This document shows positions 20,910 through 30,646 of a DNA stretch of 64,000 bases, piece after piece (positions within the stretch are counted from its first letter, which is position 1; each line of letters opens with the position of its first letter). The stretch comes from an uncultured Pelagibacteraceae bacterium (GTDB taxonomy: Bacteria > Pseudomonadota > Alphaproteobacteria > Pelagibacterales > AG-422-B15). Both the position numbers and the translations under genes were made by a program. Where the stretch lies: contig CACNXQ010000003.1 in assembly GCA_902624455.1 (NCBI GenBank), forward strand, positions 103,029 to 167,028, written 5' to 3'. The notes beneath the pieces are model-generated. The model saw nothing but the letters and a program-made list of their open reading frames with translations. It was not told the origin of the DNA and did not search any database.

Positions 20910-21533
20910 ATGGCAAGAATAACTGTTGAAGACTGCATAAAACAAGTAAATAACCAATATGACTTGGTAATATTGGCTAAAGAAAGAGCTGTTCAATTAG
21001 GAAGAGGTGCTGCACCAGCCGTTGATCCAGAAGATGATAAAAAACCTGTTATTGCTCTGAGAGAAATTGGTGAGTCCAAAGTAACACCTGAGGAGCTACA
21101 GGAGAGCATTGTATCAAAACTTCGACAGATACCTGATTATCAAGAGGAAGAGGAACTCGAAGAAGTTGATAATGATACTTTTAGACAAATGTATCAAGGT
21201 GGTTTGTCAAAATCAGAAATGGAAAAATCAGCAACTAGAAAGTTTACTGCTAGATCTCCTCGTAATGAGACTAGAGTTAAACCATTAGAAGAGCAAACTC
21301 ATGTAACTGATCTCAAAAATAATGAGGAGAGTATTACAGAAGAATCTGATCAAAACAATACAACTGACTCGCCCGAAACTATTGATGAAGCAGCACCAAG
21401 TGTTGAAGAGATATTAGCTGAGTCTGCAAGTTCAGATGATGTAACTCCAGATATTAATATTCCTGAGCATGATCAAGAATCTGAGATTAATGAATCAACT
21501 GCTCAAGAAGAAGCTTCAAATAAAGAAGACTAA
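20910..21533 (+). CDS. rpoZ: RNA polymerase omega subunit with long acidic C-terminal extension
   Basis: MARITVEDCIKQVNNQYDLVILAKERAVQLGRG; PVIALREIG; then about 130 aa rich in D/E/S/T. Confidence 0.9.
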   Translation: MARITVEDCIKQVNNQYDLVILAKERAVQLGRGAAPAVDPEDDKKPVIALREIGESKVTPEELQESIVSKLRQIPDYQEEEELEEVDNDTFRQMYQGGLSKSEMEKSATRKFTARSPRNETRVKPLEEQTHVTDLKNNEESITEESDQNNTTDSPETIDEAAPSVEEILAESASSDDVTPDINIPEHDQESEINESTAQEEASNKED

Positions 21534-21538
21534 ATCTA

Positions 21539-22672
21539 ATGAATTTTGACTTTTCAGATGATCAAAAGCTTCTGCGTGATCAAGCTAGAAAATTTCTTAC
21601 AGATAAATGTGATCGTTCAACTGTTAGAACTGTTTTAGAAGATAACAGCAACTACTATTCAAATGACTTATGGAAGTCCATTTCAGAGATGGGATGGACA
21701 GGAACAGCAATACCCGAAGAATATGGAGGCCTTGGATTAGGAATGTTGGAGCTATGTATAATTGCTGAAGAACTTGGTAGATCACTTGCTCCAACCCCGT
21801 TTTCATCATCAATTTATTTATTTGCAGAATTTATAAAGTTGTATGGTAATGAAGAACAAAAAACTAAAATTCTTCCATTGATTGCAAGTGGTGAAAAGAT
21901 TGGTACATTCGCACTATCTGAAACAAATGGTACTCCAAAGCCTAGTAATATTAGTACTGAGGAAAATGGTTTAAAATTAACAGGCACAAAATCACCAGTA
22001 AGTGACGGACAATCAGCTGATTACATTATTGTTGCTGCTAATTCTGACAGCAATAAAGACCCTAATTCTTTATCATTATATATTATTGATAAAAGCCAAG
22101 AGGGAGTCGAGATCTCTGAGCTTGAAACAATCGATCCAACTCGACCAGCATGTACAATTAATTTAAAGGCCGCTGATTGTGAAATGTTGGGAGAAAAAGG
22201 AAATGGCTGGAATATGATTGAAAATATTTTTAATCGAGCTGCAGTACTATTTTCATTTGAACAAGTAGGTGGTGCACAAGTTAGTTTAGATGAAGCTAAA
22301 AAATATTCACTTGAGAGATTTGCATTTGGTAGACCAATAGGCTCATTTCAATCCCTGAAACATAGAATGGCAGACATGTATGTAAAAATTGAGCTTGCAA
22401 GATCTAATGCTTATTATGGTGCTTGGGCATTAAGTACCGACTCGGCAGAGTTACCAGTTGCAGCTGCAGGCGCAAGAGTAAGTGCTTCAGATGCTTTTAA
22501 CTATTCTTCTCAGGAAAATATTCAAATTCATGGTGGAGTAGGCTTTACGTGGGAATACGATTGCCACTTGTTTTATCGAAGATCGAAATTACTTTCATTA
22601 AATATTGGTAGTCAAAGACAATGGAAAGAAAATTTAATTTCAAATCTTGAAAAAAGGAATATATTACAATAA
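21539..22672 (+). CDS. Acyl-CoA dehydrogenase, likely non-FAD subunit of a heteromer
   Basis: ACAD fold; C-terminus SLNIGSQRQWKENLI lacks the canonical GG(S/T)xE(I/V)xRN motif. Confidence 0.85.
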   Translation: MNFDFSDDQKLLRDQARKFLTDKCDRSTVRTVLEDNSNYYSNDLWKSISEMGWTGTAIPEEYGGLGLGMLELCIIAEELGRSLAPTPFSSSIYLFAEFIKLYGNEEQKTKILPLIASGEKIGTFALSETNGTPKPSNISTEENGLKLTGTKSPVSDGQSADYIIVAANSDSNKDPNSLSLYIIDKSQEGVEISELETIDPTRPACTINLKAADCEMLGEKGNGWNMIENIFNRAAVLFSFEQVGGAQVSLDEAKKYSLERFAFGRPIGSFQSLKHRMADMYVKIELARSNAYYGAWALSTDSAELPVAAAGARVSASDAFNYSSQENIQIHGGVGFTWEYDCHLFYRRSKLLSLNIGSQRQWKENLISNLEKRNILQ

Positions 22673-23937
22673 TGGATTTTAACGACACATCGAAAGAAGC
22701 TGAATTCAGACAGAGAGTTCGAGATTTTCTAGACCAAAACGCTGAAAAAAGAGTTAACTCAAAACAAGCTGAAGTCTCATCAGCCGGTGCTCCTGAAACT
22801 GTTCAAGGTGGAGCTGAGGCGGCAAAGATTGCACTTAATAATGCTAAAGAGTGGCAAAAGAAAAAAGCTGAAGCTGGTTTTGCCGCTATCTTATGGCCAA
22901 AAGAGTTTGGTGGATATGGAGGTACTCCTATTGAACAAGTTATTTATCAACAAGAGGAGCATAACTATTTTGTTCATTCAGGATATTTTGAAATAGGTAT
23001 AGGCATGTTGGGCCCCACAATGATGGTTTGGGGTAAAGATGAAGATAAAAAAAGATACCTCCCTAAAATGATAACTGGTGAAGAAATCTGGTGCCAGTTA
23101 TTTTCTGAACCATCTGCAGGCTCAGACCTTGCAGGAATAAGGATGAAAGCTGAAAAAGACGGTGACGAATGGGTACTGAACGGTCAAAAGGTTTGGACTT
23201 CTGGAGCTCATTTCGCAGATTATGGAATGGTTGTTGCCCGATCAGATCCAAGTGCGCTCAAACATAAGGGTTTAACTTATTTCTTTTTAGACATGAAAAC
23301 CCCTGGAGTTGAAGCAAAGCCAATTAAACAAATATCAGGTTCGGCAAACTTTAATGAAGTATTTTTTAATGATGTAAGAATTCCTGACTCTCAAAGATTG
23401 GGTGCGGAAGGAGACGGTTGGAAAGTTGCACTAACGACTCTTATGAATGAACGTCTAGCCGTTGGTGATCCACCAGGACTTGATTTTGATCAAATTTTTG
23501 AAGCTACCAAAGAAATAGAAGTTGAGGATGGTCTTGCAATTAAGAACAGTGAAGTAAGACAGAAAATGGCTGAATGGTATGTTCAATCTCGTGGATTGCA
23601 GTACACAAAATATAGATCTATGACGGCTTTGTCTAAGGGGCAAACACCAGGACCTGAATTATCCATAAGTAAGCTTGTAACCGCATCAAAGATGCAAGAA
23701 GTTTCATCTTACGCACTTGATCTTATGGATATGGCTGGATATGTTCATCATGATAAAAATCCCGTTATGAGAAATTTATTTCAAAATGGTTATTTCTTCT
23801 CAGCTGCTATGCGAATTGCTGGTGGTACGGATGAAGTCTTAAGAAATATTATTGCAGAGAGAGTTCTTGGACTTCCTCAGGACGAGAGACCAGATAAAAA
23901 AGTTCCATTTAACGAACTTCCATCAGGTAAAAACTAA
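22672..23937 (+). CDS. Acyl-CoA dehydrogenase
   Basis: QLFSEPSAGSDLAGI, VWTSGAHFAD, IAGGTDEVLRNIIAERVLGLP; coupled to the previous ORF. Confidence 0.92.
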   Translation: MDFNDTSKEAEFRQRVRDFLDQNAEKRVNSKQAEVSSAGAPETVQGGAEAAKIALNNAKEWQKKKAEAGFAAILWPKEFGGYGGTPIEQVIYQQEEHNYFVHSGYFEIGIGMLGPTMMVWGKDEDKKRYLPKMITGEEIWCQLFSEPSAGSDLAGIRMKAEKDGDEWVLNGQKVWTSGAHFADYGMVVARSDPSALKHKGLTYFFLDMKTPGVEAKPIKQISGSANFNEVFFNDVRIPDSQRLGAEGDGWKVALTTLMNERLAVGDPPGLDFDQIFEATKEIEVEDGLAIKNSEVRQKMAEWYVQSRGLQYTKYRSMTALSKGQTPGPELSISKLVTASKMQEVSSYALDLMDMAGYVHHDKNPVMRNLFQNGYFFSAAMRIAGGTDEVLRNIIAERVLGLPQDERPDKKVPFNELPSGKN

Positions 23938-23944
23938 ACACCCA

Positions 23945-24796
23945 GTGATAGAAGCTATATTAGGTAATTTACCTACTGATAGTATCTTCTTGTCTCTATT
24001 CATGCTAATTGCAGTTGGAGCATTTGCAGGCTTTATAGCTGGATTATTTGGCATAGGTGGAGGTGTGGTGATTGTTCCTCTTCTCTACTATATTTTTACA
24101 CTAGCTGACGTAGATGAGGGTGTAAGAATGCACTTAGCTGTTGGAACATCATTGGGCAATATTGTACTTGTATCAATAATTTCAGCAGTTAGTCATTCAA
24201 GAAAAAATGCAGTTGATTTAGAAATAGTAAAATTTCTTGCATCATCTTTAATTACAGGTGTGATTTTAGGATCTATTGCTATCGCCATCTTAAAAGGTAG
24301 TAGTTTAATATTAATTTATTCAATCATTCTTATTGTAGTAGCATTTCAATTTTTCTTTTGGAGAGACACTTGGGAAATTTCACCAGAGTTTCCTAAAAAT
24401 ATGTTTGGTCGTTTGTGTGGTTCATTAATTGGATTTTTATCTGTATTAATTGGAGTTGGCGGTGGTTCTATGAGCATACCATTTTTGAAGATGTATGGTT
24501 TTCAGATACATAAAGCAATTGGAACAGCGGCAGCTTTTGGAGTTATTATCGCAATACCTGGCGCAGCTGGCTTCATGATAGCAGGCATATCTAATAATGT
24601 GATACTACCTTATAGCCTTGGTTATATAAATTTTTTAGGTTTATTAATGATTACTCCAATAACAATTTTATCAGCCCCCTTTGGAGTGAGGTTCGCACAC
24701 TCACTATCTAAAGATAAGCTAAATTTAATTTTTGGATTTTTTATACTCTTAATGGCCATAAGATTCTTTATGGAGTGGCTTAATCTTACTTCATAA
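23945..24796 (+). CDS. TauE/SafE-family sulfite exporter / anion permease
   Basis: GAFAGFIAGLFGIGGGVVIVPLL; IGVGGGSMSIPFLKMYGF; GTG start proposed after the ACAD stop. Confidence 0.85.
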   Translation: MIEAILGNLPTDSIFLSLFMLIAVGAFAGFIAGLFGIGGGVVIVPLLYYIFTLADVDEGVRMHLAVGTSLGNIVLVSIISAVSHSRKNAVDLEIVKFLASSLITGVILGSIAIAILKGSSLILIYSIILIVVAFQFFFWRDTWEISPEFPKNMFGRLCGSLIGFLSVLIGVGGGSMSIPFLKMYGFQIHKAIGTAAAFGVIIAIPGAAGFMIAGISNNVILPYSLGYINFLGLLMITPITILSAPFGVRFAHSLSKDKLNLIFGFFILLMAIRFFMEWLNLTS

Positions 24797-26299
24797 AGAT
24801 TGATCGTATTTACCAACTTTTCCAGTACTTTCCAAAAGTTGGTTTATTGCGTTAAAAATTTCTTTTACTTCTTTTTCAGACTCAAAGCTTTCTATTACAA
24901 TCACAAGGGAAGGCTTATTTGATGAGGCTCTGATCAAACCCCAAGAATTATTTTCAAATTCGAAACGAATTCCATTAATAGTATTGATGGATTTAATCTT
25001 TAACTTTGCAAAGGTTTGATCATTCTTTTGTATTTTTTGAATTTTATCTACCAGATCATCAACAACTTCATATTTTTCCTCATCTTTGCAGAAAGGTGCC
25101 ATTGTTGGTGATTGGTAGGTTCGAGGAATTTTGGTTCTAATTTCAGAGAGTTTAAGTGGCAAATTCTTTTGAAGGTAATTTATCATGAGACAAGCTGATT
25201 TTAGTCCATCATCAAATCCTAAACCAAGTGGTTGATTTATGAAAAAATGTCCACTTTTCTCAAATCCACATAATGCATTGATCTCTTTTACTCTTCTTTT
25301 CATATACGAATGCCCAGTTTTCCACATATCTATTTCACAATTTTTATTTTTAAGAATTTTACTATTTTGGTACAGACCAGTTGATTTGACATCGATGACA
25401 AATTTCGAATTTGGATACTCTTCGGCCAATGACTCGGATAGTAATAATCCAATCTTATCTGAGAAAATTTCTTCACCTTTATCATCCACAACTCCGAGTC
25501 GATCTCCATCTCCATCAAAAGCGAAACCTACGTCTGCATCATGCTTTTTTACTGCACTTGCCAGATCCTCTAACATTACCAGATCCTCTGGGTTTGGATT
25601 GTAATTTGGGAACTCAAAATTGAGATCGCAGTGCAATTCAATTACCTCACATCCAATTTTTCTTAATAATGTTGGAGCAAATGCTCCAGCTGTGCCATTG
25701 CCACAAGCTGCAACCACTTTAATTTTTTTCTCTATTTTCTTATTAACAAGATAGTCGAGATAAGCAACATGAACATCCTTGATAAATTTATAAGTTCCAC
25801 TTGGTCTAACTTGAAATTGTTTATAATCTTCAGAGATTTTTTTTATTTCACTTACTTCATCAGGACCAAAAGTAAGCGATTTTTCAATACCACATTTTAT
25901 GCCAGTCCAGCCGTTTTCATTATGACTAGCGGTTACCATAGCCAAACTATCTGCATCAAAATGATGTTGCGCAAAATAAACCATGGGAGACAATGAGAGA
26001 CCAATATCAATAACATTCATATTTGCTGACATTAAACCACGGACTAAGTAATTTTTGACCTCTTCACTATAAGATCTATAGTCTTGACCCACTACAATGC
26101 TTGCTGATGCTCCTTTTTTATCAGAAATAAACTTGCCTAAACTATAACCAAATAATTCTAGTCCTTTTTTATTTATATCTTTTGGATACAACCATCTGAC
26201 ATCGTATTCTCTAAAGCCTAGAGGTGAAATTTTTACATCACCGTCTACTATTGTACTAAGGTCAATTTCAAGACCTTTTTGCTCATCAAAAATTGTCAT
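24791..26299 (-). CDS. Phosphomannomutase/phosphoglucomutase
   Basis: VTASHNENGWTGIK phosphoserine loop, FAFDGDGDRLGVVD metal loop, GFEKSGHFF sugar loop. Confidence 0.93.
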   Translation of the reverse strand: MTIFDEQKGLEIDLSTIVDGDVKISPLGFREYDVRWLYPKDINKKGLELFGYSLGKFISDKKGASASIVVGQDYRSYSEEVKNYLVRGLMSANMNVIDIGLSLSPMVYFAQHHFDADSLAMVTASHNENGWTGIKCGIEKSLTFGPDEVSEIKKISEDYKQFQVRPSGTYKFIKDVHVAYLDYLVNKKIEKKIKVVAACGNGTAGAFAPTLLRKIGCEVIELHCDLNFEFPNYNPNPEDLVMLEDLASAVKKHDADVGFAFDGDGDRLGVVDDKGEEIFSDKIGLLLSESLAEEYPNSKFVIDVKSTGLYQNSKILKNKNCEIDMWKTGHSYMKRRVKEINALCGFEKSGHFFINQPLGLGFDDGLKSACLMINYLQKNLPLKLSEIRTKIPRTYQSPTMAPFCKDEEKYEVVDDLVDKIQKIQKNDQTFAKLKIKSINTINGIRFEFENNSWGLIRASSNKPSLVIVIESFESEKEVKEIFNAINQLLESTGKVGKYDQSL

Positions 26300-26342
26300 A
26301 AAAAATCTTGATTAATAAGATTAAATATAGAATAGTTTTAAT

Positions 26343-26491
26343 GTTGGTTCACGTAAAGTGAATAACAGGGAATAAGGTTTAAATCCTTAACTGTACCCGC
26401 AACTGTGATAGTGGAGTTTTTAGAAATATGTCACTGGGAAACTGGGAAGACTTCTAAAAATTAAGATACTTTAGTCAGGAGACCTACCAAC
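26343..26491 (+). promoter_or_regulatory. Cobalamin riboswitch
   Basis: GGGAATaaggttTAAATCCTTaACTGTACCCGCAACTGTGATAGTGG...GTCACTGGGAAACTGGGAAG...TTTAGTCAGGAGACCTACC; terminal helix TTGGT/ACCAA; upstream of a TonB receptor. Confidence 0.95.
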
Positions 26492-26571
26492 AAAATTATA
26501 GTCATCCACATCTGATCGGGATAATCATTTGGACAAATTTGTTTGCGGTGACTTCAAACTGGAGACAAATT

Positions 26572-28794
26572 ATGACTAAAAAACTATTATTAACCTTTAT
26601 TATATTTTTTTCTATTACAGCTAATTCAATAGCTGAGTTACAAGAGATTCTCATAAATCCTGATAATGAGGAATACACGAGAATATCGTCAGGACTTGCT
26701 GGTTCGAATATTACAATTATAAATTCAGATGAAATCAAAAAAAATCTTGATAGCAATATCCCTGAAATACTTGAGTCTTACTCTGGGATCGCAGTTCGTA
26801 GTCTCTATGATGGAGTAGATGGAAAAAATTCTTCATTAGATATGAGAGGCTTTGGAGAAGCTTCGAAATCAAATGTTCTCATCTTAATAAATGGTCTTCG
26901 TTTAAATGATATTGATATGTCTAATGTAAGTTTTTCTCATATTCCAATTGAGTCAATTAAGAGAATTGAAGTCATAAGGGGCGGTTCTGCAGGTACTTTA
27001 TATGGCTCAGGCGCGGTGGGTGGTGCAATTAATATTGTTACGAATAATGAAAAAAAGATAAATCAAGCACGTACCTCTCTTGGAACTCATAAGAAACAAA
27101 ACTTAGATTTTACAATTAGTTCTTCAATTAACCAAAATGGCTTACTGACACTTTCCGGATCAGAGCTGTCGAATGAAAATTTTCGTGAGTCTGCTGACTA
27201 TTCGAACAGCAGCTTTATTTTAAATTTTCAAAATTCTATTAATAGAACGAAATTTAACTTTGATTATTATAACTCTAGACAAGAGCAAGATTTACCAGGT
27301 CCAAGAGTCAAAGGTGGATCGGTTTATAATTATCATTATTGCAATCGATACGAAGACAGCAGAACAGCAAAACATATTGGTGGATCATTTGCCATGAATG
27401 GTAATAGTTGCAATGTAGAACAAAGAGATGATTACTCTGACTCTGAAAATGAAAGGGTTAATGCAAGCTTGATGCATGAAATAGACCTTGCTAATAAAAT
27501 TTCTTTCAATCTTGGCTACAAAAATAAAACTGATAAGGCTTTTCTAGCAGCCAATGGAAATACTCTCGAAACTCCAAATAATGGAGATCGTTATTTAAAT
27601 ACAAAAATTGATGGAAATATTTTTAATTCTCGATACGAGAACAGGTTAGTTGATGATCGTACTTCTAACATCTTAAATATAGGCTTCGATCATGCTCACT
27701 CATTTTATGTATCGAAAAGACATAGAAAAGAAGATGAACCAGTCGGTCATAGCTACGACGCTGATTTAAAATCTGAGTCATTTTATTTACAAAATACAAT
27801 GTACTTTAATTACTACGATCTAGCCTTATCATTTGGTATGAGATCAGAAAAATCTTATTTCAGTGCAAGGGATGAAGTAGACAGAACAGTTTCGGGGTTT
27901 ATTAATTCATGGGACGCAACTGAACATGAAACATATAATAATACAACAAACAACCAAGCATTAAACCTTGGAATAGAAAAAAAACTCAATAAAAATCTAT
28001 CTTTCTATTGGAATTATTCTGAGTCATTTAGAATTCCAAATATAGACGAGAGAATAAAGGCAACTACCTCTGGCTCGTTTGCCCTTAAGGACCAAGAGTC
28101 TGAAGGAGTAGAACTTGGTTTTATTTTAGCAAATACAATTTTAAGTCTTAATGCTAGTTATTACCGAATGGATACAAAAAATGAAATACAATATGATCAA
28201 TCTGTTAACACGAACCTTGATCCAATCGAGCGTCAAGGTTTAAATATTGATTTAGAATATAAGCCTGATGACCGTCAAAAAATAAGGACATCATTTAACT
28301 ATACAAATGCAGAATTTACTTCTGGTAGTCTTACTCCTGGTTCAGGAGGACCAGATAGTTGTAATTATGATAATACAACGTACTGCAGTAATTCAAATAC
28401 ATGGAAAAATTTAATGGGTGGGGGCACAACCTTTAGCTTAGTTGGAAAAAAAGTACCATTGGTAGCCCCTATTAATTTTTCAATAAATTATGAGAATGAA
28501 TTACAAGATAACCTAAATTTTGATCTTGAATTTAAATATACTGATGAAAAATATGTTTCAAATGATCAAGAGAATATTGAACCACAAATTCCTGATTATT
28601 ATCTTATAAATACATCATTAACCTCTCTGAACGGTCCTTATACAGTTTCAGTTGGTGTGAACAATGTCCTAGATAAAAAAGTATATGACTTTGCTGTTTC
28701 TAGTACATTTCATGATGACGCACATTATGGTCTATCAAATGTTTATCCTTTAGCTGAGAGAAATATGTTTGTTAATTTTGGATATACATTTTAA
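26572..28794 (+). CDS. TonB-dependent outer membrane receptor, BtuB-like
   Basis: Signal peptide; plug domain (ILESYSGIAVRS...VLILINGLRLND...IEVIRGGSAGTLYGSGAVGGAINIVT); terminal aromatic NFGYTF; under a B12 riboswitch. Confidence 0.92.
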   Translation: MTKKLLLTFIIFFSITANSIAELQEILINPDNEEYTRISSGLAGSNITIINSDEIKKNLDSNIPEILESYSGIAVRSLYDGVDGKNSSLDMRGFGEASKSNVLILINGLRLNDIDMSNVSFSHIPIESIKRIEVIRGGSAGTLYGSGAVGGAINIVTNNEKKINQARTSLGTHKKQNLDFTISSSINQNGLLTLSGSELSNENFRESADYSNSSFILNFQNSINRTKFNFDYYNSRQEQDLPGPRVKGGSVYNYHYCNRYEDSRTAKHIGGSFAMNGNSCNVEQRDDYSDSENERVNASLMHEIDLANKISFNLGYKNKTDKAFLAANGNTLETPNNGDRYLNTKIDGNIFNSRYENRLVDDRTSNILNIGFDHAHSFYVSKRHRKEDEPVGHSYDADLKSESFYLQNTMYFNYYDLALSFGMRSEKSYFSARDEVDRTVSGFINSWDATEHETYNNTTNNQALNLGIEKKLNKNLSFYWNYSESFRIPNIDERIKATTSGSFALKDQESEGVELGFILANTILSLNASYYRMDTKNEIQYDQSVNTNLDPIERQGLNIDLEYKPDDRQKIRTSFNYTNAEFTSGSLTPGSGGPDSCNYDNTTYCSNSNTWKNLMGGGTTFSLVGKKVPLVAPINFSINYENELQDNLNFDLEFKYTDEKYVSNDQENIEPQIPDYYLINTSLTSLNGPYTVSVGVNNVLDKKVYDFAVSSTFHDDAHYGLSNVYPLAERNMFVNFGYTF

Positions 28795-28817
28795 ATTGAA
28801 AGATATATAAAAATAAT

Positions 28818-29333
28818 ATGCGTGTTAACAAACATTTGATACTTGGCTTTGCGATTATACTTCTTTTAGCAATAAGTAGATTAATGCCTCATCCACCAAA
28901 CTTCACACCAATTCTTGGTATGGCAGTATTTTCAGGAGCTATAATTAATAGACGACTAATTGCATATTTAATTCCTTTAGTGGCCATGCTAATAAGTGAT
29001 TTATATCTTGGCTTTCACTCAGGTATGCCGATTATATATTTTTCTCTAGCGCTATGTGTTTTGATTGGAACAATCATTGAGGCAAGGGTAACAATACTTA
29101 ATTTTGTATTAGGAATATCAGCGGGAGTAATTGTATTTTATTTAATAACAAACTTTGCAGTTTGGTATGGATCTGGAATGTATGATTATTCATTTTCTGG
29201 ACTTATTACATGCTATGTTATGGCATTACCTTTTCTTCAGAATACTATCATTTCAAGCATGATTTATGGTGTGGGTGCGTTGTTAATTTATAATGTTATC
29301 AATAAGCGCTTAATCCTTGCAAATAACGCATAA
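28818..29333 (+). CDS. DUF6580-like integral membrane protein (candidate ECF-type substrate-binding component)
   Basis: MPHPPNFTPILGMAVFSGAIINRR, LVAMLISDLYLGFHSGMPIIYFSLALCVLIG; directly downstream of the receptor. Confidence 0.65.
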   Translation: MRVNKHLILGFAIILLLAISRLMPHPPNFTPILGMAVFSGAIINRRLIAYLIPLVAMLISDLYLGFHSGMPIIYFSLALCVLIGTIIEARVTILNFVLGISAGVIVFYLITNFAVWYGSGMYDYSFSGLITCYVMALPFLQNTIISSMIYGVGALLIYNVINKRLILANNA

Positions 29334-29400
29334 AAAATAGAGTTGAAATCAGATTTTTAAGACATTATATATTTTATTATTATCAAGATAAGGTGACCCA

Positions 29401-30603
29401 ATGGATACAGCATTTTCAAGTGAAGATTTAAAATTTCAATCAGAGATAAGAGACTTTATTAAAAATAATTATCCTAAAGAATTGAAAGACTCTATCAGTC
29501 AAAAAAGAAAAACTGGCAAAGAGCTCTCTCGCGATGATTTAATGACATGGCATAAAATTCTTGGAAAAAATAATGGATGGTCTGCACCTAGTTGGCCAAA
29601 GAAATATGGTGGTGCAGAGTTCACTCCAACACAGAAATATATATTTGAGCAAGAGTGTGCTAAGGCAGAGTGTCAGTATATTATGCCTTTCGGTGTAAAC
29701 ATGGTTGGTCCGGTTATTTATACTTTTGGAAATGAAGAACAAAAAAATAAACATCTTCCAGGAATTATTAGTGGAGATATATTTTGGTGTCAGGGATATT
29801 CAGAACCAGGTTCGGGGTCTGATCTTGCATCACTCAAAACTACTGCTGTAAAAGAAGGAGATCATTACATTGTTAATGGTCAGAAAACTTGGACAACTCT
29901 AGCTCAATATGCAGATTGGATATTTTGTTTAGTTAGAACAAATCCAGATGCCGAAAAACCACAACAAGGCATATCATTTCTTCTTATTGATATGAAGACG
30001 CCTGGAATAACAGTCCGCCCTATTAAACTAATGGATGGATCTCACGAAGTTAACGAAACTTGGTTTGATAATGTCAGAGTGCCAGCTGAAAATCTTATTG
30101 GAGAGGAAAACATGGGATGGACTTATGCAAAGTTCTTATTGGCCCATGAAAGATCAGGTATCGCAGGTGTTGCAAGATCAAAAAAAGCTTTGGAGCGTAT
30201 TAAGCAAATCGCTAGTGCAGAGATGTCTTACGGTGAACCATTGATACAAGATCCTGCATTTAAGTCTAAAATTGCTAATGCCGAATTAGAGCTAAACTCT
30301 CTAGAATATACTGAACTTAGAACACTTGCTAAAGACTCGGCTGGTAAAGGGCCTGGACCAGAGTCTTCGCTTTTAAAGATTAAAGGCACCGATATACAAC
30401 AGATGGTAACAGAACTAGCAATGGAGGCTGTTGGATATTATGCTAATCCACACCTTGGCACTACTCTAAGTAATGAATACGTTGGACCAGACTATGCAAC
30501 AAATATTTCTGGATCATACTTTAATTTCAGAAAAGCATCTATTTATGGTGGTTCTAATGAAATTCAGAGAAATATTATTGCTAAGATGGTATTAGGTCTT
30601 TAA
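29401..30603 (+). CDS. Acyl-CoA dehydrogenase
   Basis: YSEPGSGSDLASLKT, GQKTWTTLAQYADW, ASIYGGSNEIQRNIIAKMVLGL. Confidence 0.92.
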   Translation: MDTAFSSEDLKFQSEIRDFIKNNYPKELKDSISQKRKTGKELSRDDLMTWHKILGKNNGWSAPSWPKKYGGAEFTPTQKYIFEQECAKAECQYIMPFGVNMVGPVIYTFGNEEQKNKHLPGIISGDIFWCQGYSEPGSGSDLASLKTTAVKEGDHYIVNGQKTWTTLAQYADWIFCLVRTNPDAEKPQQGISFLLIDMKTPGITVRPIKLMDGSHEVNETWFDNVRVPAENLIGEENMGWTYAKFLLAHERSGIAGVARSKKALERIKQIASAEMSYGEPLIQDPAFKSKIANAELELNSLEYTELRTLAKDSAGKGPGPESSLLKIKGTDIQQMVTELAMEAVGYYANPHLGTTLSNEYVGPDYATNISGSYFNFRKASIYGGSNEIQRNIIAKMVLGL

Positions 30604-30646
30604 AATTTTTTTGACATTTAAATAGCCAATATATAGGACTATCCCC

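Noticed and set aside
23852-23944. N-terminal 31 aa of the TauE/SafE ORF as listed
   Set aside because: Overlaps the ACAD coding end; the TM protein fits better with the GTG start at 23945
25239-25604. 121-aa ORF opposite the phosphomannomutase gene
   Set aside because: Antisense shadow; low-complexity Ser/Pro/Leu translation
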